64,000 bases of DNA from Frigoribacterium sp. PvP032 (GTDB lineage: Bacteria; Actinomycetota; Actinomycetes; Actinomycetales; Microbacteriaceae), in contig NZ_JAFIBM010000001.1 of NCBI RefSeq assembly GCF_017833035.1, positions 2,811,762 through 2,875,761 on the forward strand. Reading direction: 5' to 3'. The notes beneath the pieces were generated by a model. It made no database searches. It was not told where the DNA came from and saw nothing but the letters and a program-made list of their open reading frames with translations. Numbering within the stretch: position 1 is the stretch's first letter; every line of letters begins with the position of its first letter. Made by a program: the position numbers and the translations under genes. Below, piece by piece: positions 7,324 to 15,556 of this stretch.

Positions 7324-9019
7324 GGCAGACCTCCGGAGAACGGCCGCGGACGACACGACCCCGCCCACAGTAACCCGCGCCCCCGACGGCGAGCAGCCGC
7401 CGACGCGCTCGTCGCTCGCGCGCCTCCTGGGCCGTCGTCACGTCGACGCGGTGCTGATCGGCGTGCTCGCGACGCTGGTCTCCGGTGCCTTCCTCTGGGT
7501 GCCGTCGGTCTGGTACGACGAGGCCGCGACGGTCGTCTCCGCCACCCGCACCTGGGGCCAGCTCTGGGCCATGATCCACACCGTCGACCTCGTGCACGCC
7601 GCCTACTACGCGTTCATGCACCTGTGGTTCGACGTGTTCCCGTACTCGCCGACCTCGCTGCGGGTGCCGAGCGCCCTCGCCACCGGCGTCGCGGCCGGCC
7701 TCACGGTGTCCCTTACCCGCATCCTCGTGAACCGGCGCACCGCCGTGGTCGCCGGCCTGCTCTTCGTCCTGCTGCCGCGCGTGACATGGATGGGCGGCGA
7801 GGGCCGCTCGTACGCCCTCTCGGCGCTCTTCGCCGTCGCGCTCACGCTCGTGCTCGTCGTGGCCGCCCGGCGCACCGCCGAGGACGGCCACGCCCGCACC
7901 CGTCGGTCGATCGCGCTCTGGTGGGTTGCCTACGCCGTGCTGGCCGTCGTCGCCTGCGCGTTCTTCCTGTACATCGCCCTGCTCGTCGTCGGGCACGCCC
8001 TCACGATGCTCGTCCGGGTGCTGCGCGACCGACGCGACCACGCCGCCGAGCGGGCGGCCGTCGACGAGTGGGCCCGCACGGGCGCCGTCGCCGTCGTGCC
8101 CGAGCCGGGCTCCCGCTCCGGCTCCGTGCGGTCGTCGCGCCGGGCCCTGCTCGGCTGGTTCGCCGGGGCCGGGGTGGCCGGCCTCGCGAGCCTGCCGCTG
8201 GCCTGGTTCATCGCGTCGCAGAACAGCCAGGTCAGCTGGATCGAGCGCCCAAGCTTCAGCACGCTGCGCGGCGTGCTCGTCACGCAGTGGTTCCAGGGCA
8301 ACGAGAACTTCGCCGTCTTCGCGCTCGTCTGCGCCGGCGCGACCCTCGTCGTGCTGGCGCTGCGCCTCGTGCCCGCCGCGCGGGGCTTCGCCGAGGTCGT
8401 GCTGCCCTGGATGATCGTGCCGACCGTCGGCCTCGTGGGCGTCTCGCTCGTCGTCGACCCGCTCTACTCGCCGCGCTACCTGACCTTCGGCACGCCCGCC
8501 ATCGCGATGACGATGGCCGTCGCGATCGCGGCGATCCCCTGGCGTCGCGTGATCGCACTGGTGCTGCTCGTCGCCGTCGTGCTGACCTCGCCGTCGTACG
8601 TCGAGCAGCGACAGCCCGAGGCGAAGGACTCGTCGGCCTGGGACCAGGTCGCCGACCTCGTCGCCGGCGAGCGGGCGACCGAGGCTCCCGGCACCCGCGA
8701 GGGCGTCGTCTTCGGGCCCGTCCGACGCCACCCCAAGGCGACGTCGCGCATCATCCAGGACACCTACCCCGAGGCGTTCCGCGGCATGTCCGACTTCACT
8801 CTCGAGACGCCCGGCTACGAGACCGACGGCCTCTGGGAGACCCAGTACCCGCTCGGCGACGTGCTCGACCGCACCGACGACCTCGACGTCGTGTGGCTCA
8901 TCACCAGCGACAAGCAGGACTGGCGGCCGCGCGTCACCGAGCAGCTCGGCTCGGTCGGCTTCACGCTCGACGAGGAGTGGGGCCTGACCCGCACCAACGT
9001 GCTCAAGTTCACGCGCTGA
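7322..9019 (+). CDS. Membrane glycosyltransferase of the GT39/GT83 type
   Basis: A 565-residue integral membrane protein. The first external loop after membrane segment 1 reads SVWYDEAATV, with the Asp-Glu pair typical of polyprenyl-phosphate-sugar transferases of the ArnT/PMT fold. About ten further hydrophobic segments follow, then a soluble C-terminal domain from about residue 440. The likely role is transfer of a mannose- or arabinose-like sugar from a lipid carrier to a cell-envelope acceptor. Its ATG (7322) shares the CATG tetranucleotide with the divergent moeB start, so the 5' ends overlap. A longer reading from GTG 7235 would overlap moeB by 89 bases and looks unlikely. Confidence 0.7.
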   Translation: MADLRRTAADDTTPPTVTRAPDGEQPPTRSSLARLLGRRHVDAVLIGVLATLVSGAFLWVPSVWYDEAATVVSATRTWGQLWAMIHTVDLVHAAYYAFMHLWFDVFPYSPTSLRVPSALATGVAAGLTVSLTRILVNRRTAVVAGLLFVLLPRVTWMGGEGRSYALSALFAVALTLVLVVAARRTAEDGHARTRRSIALWWVAYAVLAVVACAFFLYIALLVVGHALTMLVRVLRDRRDHAAERAAVDEWARTGAVAVVPEPGSRSGSVRSSRRALLGWFAGAGVAGLASLPLAWFIASQNSQVSWIERPSFSTLRGVLVTQWFQGNENFAVFALVCAGATLVVLALRLVPAARGFAEVVLPWMIVPTVGLVGVSLVVDPLYSPRYLTFGTPAIAMTMAVAIAAIPWRRVIALVLLVAVVLTSPSYVEQRQPEAKDSSAWDQVADLVAGERATEAPGTREGVVFGPVRRHPKATSRIIQDTYPEAFRGMSDFTLETPGYETDGLWETQYPLGDVLDRTDDLDVVWLITSDKQDWRPRVTEQLGSVGFTLDEEWGLTRTNVLKFTR

Positions 9020-9033
9020 GGCGACGCGAGCCG

Positions 9034-9113
9034 AGGAGGCGCGGATCGGCCGTGCGGACCAGGCCGCGCCCCCGAGGGCGCGAGCGGCGAGCGAGGCCGC
9101 GCCCGCGCCTCCT
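9034..9113. repeat. Inverted pair of the AGGAGGCGCG word between convergent genes
   Basis: AGGAGGCGCG at 9034-9043 faces its reverse complement CGCGCCTCCT at 9104-9113, the latter covering the ispE stop. The space between is extremely GC-rich with aggccgcgccc twice. It could fold as a terminator for the two converging genes. Confidence 0.35.
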
Positions 9114-10050
9114 AGTCGGTGATGACGCGGGCGCCGTGCACCGGACCCGTCGCCCGCACGACCGTGAGGCGGGCCGCGCTGAGCGCTATCTGCAGCTCGA
9201 GGGCCCCGTCGAGGTCGGGCGCCAGGAACGCGACGGTCGGCCCGGAGCCCGAGACGATGCCGGCGAGCGCGCCGTTGCCCTCGCCGAGCTCGAGCACGCG
9301 GCCGAGCCCCGGCTCGAGGTGCAGGGCCGGCGCCTGGAGGTCGTTGTGCATCACGTCGGCGAGCAGCTCGGCGTCGCCCGCCCGGAGCGCCTGCAGCACG
9401 CCTGTGTCGACCACGGGCTGACGCACCGGCGTGATGTCGCTCGAGTGGCGCAGCCGGTGCTCGTCGAGCTCACGGTAGACGGTCGGCGTCGACAGCCCGA
9501 AGTCGGCCAGGGCCAGCACCCACTGGAACTGCCCCTTGGCGAGGGCCGGGCTGAGCTCGTCGCCCCGGCCGGTGCCGACGGCGGTGCCGCCCGCGAAGGC
9601 GAACGGCACGTCGGCGCCCAGCTCGGCCGACAGCTTGAGCAGGTCGTCGCGGCCGAGTCCCGTGCCCCAGAGGGCGTCGCAGGCCAGCAGCGTCGCGGCC
9701 GCGTCGGCCGAGCCGCCGCCCATGCCCCCGGCGACGGGCACCGCCTTCTCGATGCTGAGGTCGACGCCGCCCCGGTAGCCGGTGGTCGCCGCGAGGAGGC
9801 GGGCGGCGCGCACCGCGAGGTTGCTCTCGTCGGTCGGCACCCCCGAGACGTCGACCCCGGGGCCTGCAGTCACGCGGACGGTGAAGTCGTCGGCCCGGCG
9901 CGCGCGCACGTCCTCGTAGAGGGACACCGCCTGGTAGGCCGTCGCTAGCTCGTGGTAGCCGTCGTCCTGCAGGTCGCCGACTGCGAGGAACACGTTGATC
10001 TTGCCCGGGGCACGGGTGTGGACCACGGTCGGGCCGGCCACGGAGCTCAT
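9112..10050 (-). CDS. ispE: 4-diphosphocytidyl-2-C-methyl-D-erythritol kinase
   Basis: IspE phosphorylates CDP-methylerythritol in the non-mevalonate route to isoprenoids. It is a GHMP kinase: the start is [19 protein letters not shown], the ATP loop is [20 protein letters not shown], and the C-terminal glycine motif is [13 protein letters not shown]. Its length of 312 residues is normal. It follows the DUF4287 gene and rsmA on the same strand, a common actinobacterial order (rsmA-ispE). A -10 hexamer TAGGTT six bases before the ATG suggests it also has its own leaderless promoter. Confidence 0.94.
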   Translation of the reverse strand: MSSVAGPTVVHTRAPGKINVFLAVGDLQDDGYHELATAYQAVSLYEDVRARRADDFTVRVTAGPGVDVSGVPTDESNLAVRAARLLAATTGYRGGVDLSIEKAVPVAGGMGGGSADAAATLLACDALWGTGLGRDDLLKLSAELGADVPFAFAGGTAVGTGRGDELSPALAKGQFQWVLALADFGLSTPTVYRELDEHRLRHSSDITPVRQPVVDTGVLQALRAGDAELLADVMHNDLQAPALHLEPGLGRVLELGEGNGALAGIVSGSGPTVAFLAPDLDGALELQIALSAARLTVVRATGPVHGARVITD

Positions 10051-10056
10051 GGACCC

Positions 10057-10062
10057 AACCTA
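10057..10062 (-). promoter_or_regulatory. -10 element TAGGTT, leaderless start of ispE
   Basis: On the minus strand TAGGTT is followed by GGGTCC and then the ispE ATG at 10050. It overlaps the last codons of the preceding gene by position (that gene stops at 10064). Confidence 0.45.
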
Positions 10063-10063
10063 G

Positions 10064-10603
10064 TCAGTTCTGTCGGTCCCCCATGACCCGGAACGCCCTC
10101 GTCATCGCCTCTCGAGCAGGCTCGACGCGCTCGGGCAGCCGGAGGCGGCTCTGCGTGAGGCTGACTGCGCACTTGCCCGCGGCACCCGGCGAGACCCGGA
10201 GCTCGAGGCGCACGTCGCCGTCGAGGCGCCAGCGGGCCGTCGGGTGAGCCGCCGAGCGGCCGGTCTCCTCCGGCGCTCCCCCGGCGAACTCGGCCAGGCG
10301 CTCGACGGCGAGGTCGAGCAGCTCGAGGGGCTCGCCGCGCAGGCTGCGGCTGACCGCGACCGCGAACGTGCCGTCGGGCTGCTGCCCCGGCAGGGGCATG
10401 CCGCGCGCCTGCTCGTAGCGCACCGTGATCGACTGGGCCCACCAGTCGGCGACCTCGTGCTCGTCGACGAGGAGGCGCGCGATCTGCGCGTGGGACAGCC
10501 GCGTCGCGTCCGCCCCGTCGAGCAGGGCCAGCCACTGCTCGATGCTGCGACCCGTGCCCGAGGCCAGGCGCGCGTCGCTGATGACCGCGGGTCGCTGGCT
10601 CAG
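10064..10603 (-). CDS. DUF4287-like protein without a standard start codon
   Basis: The frame encodes an N-terminal segment GRSIEQWLALLDGADATRLS and WWAQSITVRYEQARGM, typical of DUF4287 proteins, followed by a C-terminal half resembling their START/AHSA-like domain. The frame carries no ATG, GTG or TTG before the conserved start of the domain: the first GTG is at 10423 and would remove about 45 conserved residues. Two candidates remain: CTG at 10603, whose last bases overlap the rsmA stop as CTGA, or ATC at 10582, which would give a start MSDARLASGTGRS like that of homologues. Translation by coupling to rsmA is the simplest explanation. Its function is unknown. Confidence 0.65.
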   Translation of the reverse strand: MSQRPAVISDARLASGTGRSIEQWLALLDGADATRLSHAQIARLLVDEHEVADWWAQSITVRYEQARGMPLPGQQPDGTFAVAVSRSLRGEPLELLDLAVERLAEFAGGAPEETGRSAAHPTARWRLDGDVRLELRVSPGAAGKCAVSLTQSRLRLPERVEPAREAMTRAFRVMGDRQN

Positions 10604-11439
10604 CGCGTCGCCCGGGCGAGTGCCAGGAAGTCGTCGACGGTCAGCTGCTCGCCGCGCTCGGTCGGCGAGAGGCCGGCGGCCACGAGGGCGTCGGAGGCGG
10701 CGGCCGACGAGCCGTAGACGCTCGACAGCGACTGGCGCAGCATCTTGCGGCGCTGCTGGAAGGCGGCGTCGACCAGCTCGAAGACCGCGAGCCGTTCTTC
10801 TTCGGTGCCCCGCGCCTCCTTGCGGTCGAAGGCGACGAGGATGCTGTCGACGTTCGGCACCGGCCAGAAGACCTGGCGGCTGACCTGGCCCGCCGTCGAG
10901 AACTCGCCGTACCAGGCCGCCTTGATGCTCGGCGAGCCGTAGATCTTCGAGCCGGGCTCGGCGGCGAGGCGCAGCCCGACCTCGGCCTGGACCATGACGA
11001 GCCCGCGGGTCAGGGTCGGGAAGTGCTCGAGGAAGTGCAGCAGCACCGGCACGCTGATGTTGTAGGGCAGGTTGGCGACGAGGTGCGTCGGCGCCGAGGG
11101 CAGCTCGACGACGCGCATGGCGTCGTCGACGACCACCGAGAGATCGGCCGCGGGCTGCAGCAGCGACACCGTCGTCGGCAGCTGGGCGGCGAGGCGCTTG
11201 TCGATCTCGACGGCGACGACGTGCGCGCCGGCCTCGAGCAGGCCGAGGGTCAGCGAGCCGAGGCCGGGACCGATCTCGACGACGGAGGTGCCGGCCGAGA
11301 CACCGGACGCGGCGACGATGCGCCGCACCGTGTTGGCGTCGTGGACGAAGTTCTGGCCGAGCTTCTTGGTCGGCTGGATGCCGAGCACGTCGGCGAGGTC
11401 GCGGATCTCGGCGGGGCCGAGCAGGGTCGAGCGCGACAT
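10600..11439 (-). CDS. rsmA: 16S rRNA dimethyladenosine transferase RsmA (KsgA)
   Basis: RsmA dimethylates two adjacent adenosines in the loop of helix 45 of 16S rRNA. The SAM site is VVEIGPGLGSLTLGLLEAG and the catalytic motif is ANLPYNISVPVL, both diagnostic. The early KKLGQNFVHDANTVRRIV is also typical. The protein has 279 residues from ATG 11439, which overlaps the tatD stop as TGATG. The gene lies within metG-tatD-rsmA, a widely conserved order. Confidence 0.95.
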   Translation of the reverse strand: MSRSTLLGPAEIRDLADVLGIQPTKKLGQNFVHDANTVRRIVAASGVSAGTSVVEIGPGLGSLTLGLLEAGAHVVAVEIDKRLAAQLPTTVSLLQPAADLSVVVDDAMRVVELPSAPTHLVANLPYNISVPVLLHFLEHFPTLTRGLVMVQAEVGLRLAAEPGSKIYGSPSIKAAWYGEFSTAGQVSRQVFWPVPNVDSILVAFDRKEARGTEEERLAVFELVDAAFQQRRKMLRQSLSSVYGSSAAASDALVAAGLSPTERGEQLTVDDFLALARATR

Positions 11440-12413
11440 CAGCCCTCGACCGTCACGGGCTCGTCGGTCCACGAGCCGTAGACCAGCTCGGTGTTCGACG
11501 AGATCTGCGCGGCGAGCATCGAGACGTCGGTGCCGATCGTCTCGGCCATCGACCGCAGCGTGTGCGGGATGAGGTACGGCGCGTTCGGCCGCCCGCGGAA
11601 CGGCGTCGGCGTCAGGTACGGGGCATCCGTCTCGACCATGACCAGGTGGCGCGGCAGCTGCACGAGGGCCTCGCGGAGCGGCGCGGCGTTCTTGAACGTC
11701 ACCGTGCCCGCGAACGAGGCGTACCAGCCGTTCTCAGCGAGGATGCTCGCCAGCTCGGGGCCGCCGCTGAAGCAGTGGAACACCGTGCGCGCCGGGGCCC
11801 CGAGCTCGAGCAGCAGGTCGACGACCTCGTCGTGCGCGTCACGGTCGTGGATCTGCAGGGCGAGGTCGTGCTTCTTCGCGATCTCGACGTGCCGGGCGAA
11901 CGACTCGAGCTGCGCGTCGCGGCCCTCCGCGCCAGTGCGGAAGAAGTCGAGGCCCGTCTCGCCGACGGCCCGCACGCGCGGGCGTGCCGCGAGCTCGTCG
12001 ATCTCGTCGAGCGCGTCGGCGAGCTCGCCGCGGGCCGCGAGGAGGGGCGCCTCGTTCGGGTGGATCGCCACGGCGGCGAGGACGCGGGGCTCGCGGGCGG
12101 CGATGTCGGCCGACCAGCGCGAGGTCTCGAGGTCGGTGCCGACCTGGACGACGCCGCGGATGCCCACGCTCGACGCGCGGTCGAGGTGCTCGCGGTAGTC
12201 CAGCGCGTTCTGACCGTCGGCGATCTCGAGGTGCGTGTGGTTGTCGTACACGGGCACGACGAGCGCCTGCGGGCTCGGCGGGTAGGTCAGGTCGCGCGTC
12301 TGCCCGCCCGACTCGGTGGAGGAGCGGTGACGGACGTGCGTCGGCGCCGCGTCGCCGCGGCTGCTGCCGCTGCGCTCGTCGCTGCCGTCGCCGCTGCGCT
12401 CGTCGGTCATCAT
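11439..12413 (-). CDS. tatD: TatD family metal-dependent hydrolase
   Basis: TatD proteins are metal-dependent DNases or phosphoesterases of the amidohydrolase fold. The metal motif DNHTHLEI follows an unusual 55-residue hydrophilic Ser/Asp/Arg extension. Other family signatures are AIHPNEA, VRAVGETGLDFFRT, IHDRDAHDEV, HCFSGG and VETDAPYLTP. ATG 12413 overlaps the metG stop (ATGA); a second ATG follows at once. The N-terminal extension is not part of the fold and may not be conserved. Confidence 0.9.
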   Translation of the reverse strand: MMTDERSGDGSDERSGSSRGDAAPTHVRHRSSTESGGQTRDLTYPPSPQALVVPVYDNHTHLEIADGQNALDYREHLDRASSVGIRGVVQVGTDLETSRWSADIAAREPRVLAAVAIHPNEAPLLAARGELADALDEIDELAARPRVRAVGETGLDFFRTGAEGRDAQLESFARHVEIAKKHDLALQIHDRDAHDEVVDLLLELGAPARTVFHCFSGGPELASILAENGWYASFAGTVTFKNAAPLREALVQLPRHLVMVETDAPYLTPTPFRGRPNAPYLIPHTLRSMAETIGTDVSMLAAQISSNTELVYGSWTDEPVTVEG

Positions 12414-13978
12414 GCGGCCGGCTCGGGCTGCTCGATGCGCGGGAAGAGCCCCGCGGCGAGGGGCTGCACGGTCGGGGCGCTCGACCACTCGGCGGCACGG
12501 TCGACGGGCTGGCTGGTGAGCTCGCCCTGGCCGATCGCCTCCCACAGGGTGCGGGTGGCGGTGGGCATGAACGGCGACAGCAGCACGGTGAGCGTGCCGA
12601 GGCCGCGGAGGGCGGTGGCGAGCACGGTCGCGAGGCGCTCGCGCTGGTCGTCCTTCTTGGCGAGGGCCCAGGGCTCCTGCTCGGTGATGTAGCCGTTGAG
12701 CACGTCGACGAGCTCCCAGATCGACGAGAGGGCCTCGTTGATCGCGAAGCGGTCCATCGCGCCGTCCGCGGCGGCCGTGACGCGCAGCTCGGTCTCGCGG
12801 ACGGCGAGGTCGGCAGAGGTCAGCTCGCCCGCGACGGGCACGGTGCCGTCGAAGTAGCGGGTGATCATGGCGATGACGCGCGAGGCCAGGTTGCCGAAGC
12901 CGTTCGCGAGCTCGGCCTGGTAGCGGGCCGAGATGTCCTCCCACGAGAAGTTGCCGTCTTGCCCGAAGGTGATGGCGCGCATGAAGTAGTAGCGGAACGC
13001 GTCGGCGCCGAAGACGTCGGTGATCTGCTGCGGCGCGATGCCGGTCAGCTTCGACTTCGACATCTTCTCGCCGCCGACGAGCAGCCAGCCGTGGCCGAAG
13101 ACGGCCTTCGGCACTGGCAGGCCCGCGGCCATCAGCATGGCGGGCCAGATGACGGCGTGGAACCGCGCGATGTCCTTGCCGACGAGCTGCACCGCTGGCC
13201 AGCGACGGTCGAACTGCTCGTCGTCGACGCCGTAGCCGATGGCCGTGACGTAGTTGAGCAGCGCGTCGAACCAGACGTAGACGACGTGCTTCTCGTCCCA
13301 CGGGACCTTGACGCCCCAGTCGAAGGTCTGACGCGAGATCGAGAGGTCGCGGAGCCCCTGCTTGACGAACTGCACGATCTCGTTGCGGACGTTCTCCGGC
13401 TGCACGAAGTCGGGCTGCGACTCGTAGAGGTCGAGCAGGCGCTGCTCGAAGTCGCTCATCCGGAAGAAGTAGTTGCTCTCCTTCAGGAGCTCGACGGGCT
13501 TCGAGTGGATCGCGCAGACCTGCTCGCCCTCGAAGGCCCCGGTGCCGTCGACCAGGTCGGCGGGCTGCTTGTACTCCTCACAGCCGACGCAGTAGTAGCC
13601 CTCGAACTCGCCCTGGTAGATGTAGCCGTCGTCGTGGAGCTTCTGCAGGAACCGCTGCACGCCCTTCTCGTGGCGCTCGTCGGTCGTGCGGATGAAGTCG
13701 TCGTTGCTGATGTCGACCGTCTCGAGCAGCGGCTTCCAGGACTCGGTGACGAGCTTGTCGGCCCACGCCTGCGGCGTGACGTCGTGGCTGGTCGCGGTGC
13801 GGAGGATCTTCTGGCCGTGCTCGTCGGTGCCGGTGAGCAGCCAGGTGTCGTCGCCGCGCTGGCGGTGCCAGCGGGCGAGCACGTCGGCTGCGACCTCGGT
13901 GTAGGCGTGGCCGATGTGCGGCACGTCGTTGACGTAGAAGATGGGCGTTGCGATGAAGAAGGAGTCGCCGGCGGGCAT
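12410..13978 (-). CDS. metG: Methionyl-tRNA synthetase
   Basis: This class I synthetase charges tRNA-Met. The HIGH motif is DVPHIGHAYTEV and the second signature is GGEKMSKSKLTG. Its length of 522 residues corresponds to the short form without a C-terminal dimerisation domain. Cys residues CVGCEEY and the following region indicate the connective peptide, with a reduced set of zinc cysteines. ATG 13978 was preferred to ATG 13987 because TAAGAT lies seven bases before it. It is the first gene of the minus-strand run ending with ispE. Confidence 0.95.
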   Translation of the reverse strand: MPAGDSFFIATPIFYVNDVPHIGHAYTEVAADVLARWHRQRGDDTWLLTGTDEHGQKILRTATSHDVTPQAWADKLVTESWKPLLETVDISNDDFIRTTDERHEKGVQRFLQKLHDDGYIYQGEFEGYYCVGCEEYKQPADLVDGTGAFEGEQVCAIHSKPVELLKESNYFFRMSDFEQRLLDLYESQPDFVQPENVRNEIVQFVKQGLRDLSISRQTFDWGVKVPWDEKHVVYVWFDALLNYVTAIGYGVDDEQFDRRWPAVQLVGKDIARFHAVIWPAMLMAAGLPVPKAVFGHGWLLVGGEKMSKSKLTGIAPQQITDVFGADAFRYYFMRAITFGQDGNFSWEDISARYQAELANGFGNLASRVIAMITRYFDGTVPVAGELTSADLAVRETELRVTAAADGAMDRFAINEALSSIWELVDVLNGYITEQEPWALAKKDDQRERLATVLATALRGLGTLTVLLSPFMPTATRTLWEAIGQGELTSQPVDRAAEWSSAPTVQPLAAGLFPRIEQPEPAA

Positions 13979-13985
13979 GGGCTCC

Positions 13986-13991
13986 ATCTTA
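13986..13991 (-). promoter_or_regulatory. -10 element TAAGAT, leaderless start of metG
   Basis: TAAGAT is followed by GGAGCCC and then ATG 13978. The GGAG could be a ribosome site but would sit only three bases from the ATG, so leaderless initiation is more likely. Confidence 0.45.
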
Positions 13992-14084
13992 GGTGCGGCC
14001 GCCGACGCCGTGACGCGGCCCGCGCCTCCTCGGCTGCCGCCCTCTTCGCGCACTCGAGGCCACCTCCGTCCCCTCTCTGGGTTC

Positions 14085-14146
14085 GGCGGGTTCCTGTCGC
14101 CCGCGGCGGGTCCGCGCTGACCCGCCGGGCACAGCGGGAACCCGCC
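14085..14146. repeat. Nested GGCGGGT/ACCCGCC palindrome, copy upstream of the AbiEi-like gene
   Basis: Outer arms GGCGGGTTCC (14085-14094) and GGAACCCGCC (14137-14146) enclose inner arms GGCGGGTC (14105-14112) and GACCCGCC (14119-14126). The same two-level design recurs at 15263-15511, 23905-23958 and 30916-30987. It lies in the gap between the divergent metG and AbiEi-like genes. Confidence 0.7.
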
Positions 14147-14254
14147 GCACCTCCTTTCCGCATCGCTTCTCCCCATGCCTGCCGTCGCGCGGATCGTGCA
14201 CAGCTGCCCTGCCGGGGCCGCGCGTCGCGTCGCGCCGGCCGCCACGATCGCACC

Positions 14255-15187
14255 GTGGACTCCTCCGATCTCGTCATCGCGACCTCGCGTCAGCTCGCCC
14301 GGCGCGGGGTCGACAGCTCTGCGCTGTCGAGGCTGACCGCTCGTGGAGAACTGATCCGGGTGTCGCCGGGCGCCTACGCGGAACGGACGGCCTGGGGCGA
14401 GCTGGGCGACAGGGACAGGTTCGTCGCCGTGGCCCGCGGCATCGTGGCGACCCGGCCCGGCGAGCTGCTGATCAGCCACCGGTCCGCGGCCGTGCTGCAC
14501 GGACTCCCCGTCGTCGGCGGCCTGCCCCGACGGCTCGACTCGCTGCGGTCGGACGTCGGCGGCGGCCGGTCGGAGACGAGCATCGCTGCACACCGGTCGG
14601 CGGTGCTGTGCGAGCCCGTCGAGCTCGGCGACTTCTGCCTCACCTCGCTCGAGCGGACCCTCGCCGACGTCGCGCTGGCACATCCGCTCGTCGTCTCGGT
14701 CGCCATGCTCGACCACGCGTTGTTCCACGGGACGACGACGCTCGAGGCGGTCGAGGCCGAACTCGAGCCGAGGAGGCGGCACCCTGGTTCCAAGAGGGCC
14801 CTCGCCGCGCTCGGGGTGGCCACCGCCGGCTCGGAGTCCCCGCTGGAGTCACTGGTGCAGGTGCGGTGCTTCGAGGGCGGGTGGGAACGGCCCGAGCAGC
14901 AAGCCCCGCTCCCGCTGCTCGGCGGACGGCGGGCGTTCGTGGACTGCCTGTGGCGAGGGCGCACGCGGAGGGCGGGGCCGGGCCTCATCGTCGAGGCAGA
15001 CGGCCGGTACAAGTACGGGCCGACCGCGCAGCTCATGACCGGGGACGAGCACTGGAAGGACAAGGTCCGTGAGGACGACCTCCGCGAGCAGGGCTTCGAC
15101 TTCCGCCGTCCGACGTGGGACCGGGCCTGGAGCCGCTCCCAGTTCGAGGCCATGATGCGGGGCACAGGCGTACGCCGCACGCTCTGA
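14255..15187 (+). CDS. Orphan AbiEi-type antitoxin-domain protein with DUF559-like C-terminus
   Basis: The N-terminus (SRQLARRGVDSSALSRLTARGELIRVSPGAYA, quoted here only as residues about 10-40) is a winged helix of the AbiEi/type IV antitoxin kind. The middle contains HRSAAVLHGLPVV and LTSLERTLADVAL, typical of the group. The C-terminal part, from ESPLESLVQVRCF to GLIVEADGRYKY, looks like the PD-(D/E)XK-like fold of DUF559 proteins. No AbiEii nucleotidyltransferase toxin lies next to it, so this is a solitary protein of unknown job, as is common in actinobacteria. GTG 14255 is preceded by CACGAT at a distance of six bases. Repeats of one family flank the gene on both sides. Confidence 0.65.
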   Translation: MDSSDLVIATSRQLARRGVDSSALSRLTARGELIRVSPGAYAERTAWGELGDRDRFVAVARGIVATRPGELLISHRSAAVLHGLPVVGGLPRRLDSLRSDVGGGRSETSIAAHRSAVLCEPVELGDFCLTSLERTLADVALAHPLVVSVAMLDHALFHGTTTLEAVEAELEPRRRHPGSKRALAALGVATAGSESPLESLVQVRCFEGGWERPEQQAPLPLLGGRRAFVDCLWRGRTRRAGPGLIVEADGRYKYGPTAQLMTGDEHWKDKVREDDLREQGFDFRRPTWDRAWSRSQFEAMMRGTGVRRTL

Positions 15188-15205
15188 GGCACCGGCCTCC
15201 TCCAC

Positions 15206-15247
15206 GTCCGGGTCCGGGGCCGGGTCCGGGTCCGGGTCCGCGTCCGT
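15206..15247. repeat. Seven tandem GTCCGG hexamers
   Basis: GTCCGG is repeated seven times without interruption; the third, sixth and seventh copies each carry one change. It follows the stop of the AbiEi-like gene by 18 bases and precedes the palindromic repeats. Confidence 0.75.
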
Positions 15248-15262
15248 GCAGTGCACGCCCGA

Positions 15263-15511
15263 AGTCGGCGGGTTCCCGAAGCCGACGGCGGGCTGCAGCT
15301 GGAGTCGGCGGGTTCCCGAATCCGACGGCGGGCGGGCCCTGACCCGCCACGGGCCACGGCAGCCCGCCGCCTCTCGAGGACTCGGCAGCACGACGTGCTC
15401 ATGAAGTCGGCGGGTCGTAGTCGCCGACGGCGGGCTACAGCCGGAGTCGGCGGGTTCCCGAAGCCGACGGCGGGCGGGCCCTGACCCGCCACGGGCCACG
15501 GGAACCCGCCG
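15263..15511. repeat. Two direct copies of a compound palindromic repeat
   Basis: Copy 1 (15263-15369) and copy 2 (15405-15511) are about 107 bases each, 142 bases apart. Each starts with a 31-base unit AGTCGGCGGGT...GACGGCGGGC, a nine-base linker, and a second unit that runs into CGGGCCCTGACCCGCC and ends with CCCGCCG. In copy 2 the outer arms GTCGGCGGGTTCC and GGAACCCGCCGAC are perfectly complementary. This fills most of the 369-base gap between the AbiEi-like gene and rsmI; nothing coding is seen in it. Confidence 0.8.
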
Positions 15512-15556
15512 ACATGGCAGCCAGGAGCAGAGATGCTGTCCAGCCAGGGGCAGGGG

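Noticed and set aside
11984-14254. Very long plus-strand open frame opposite metG and tatD
   Set aside because: It is Arg/Gly/Ala-rich sequence typical of the antisense of high-GC genes. The opposite strand encodes clearly recognisable MetG, TatD and RsmA.
14255-15187. Complete AbiE toxin-antitoxin pair
   Set aside because: Only an AbiEi-like protein is present. The neighbours are metG and rsmI, with no nucleotidyltransferase toxin.
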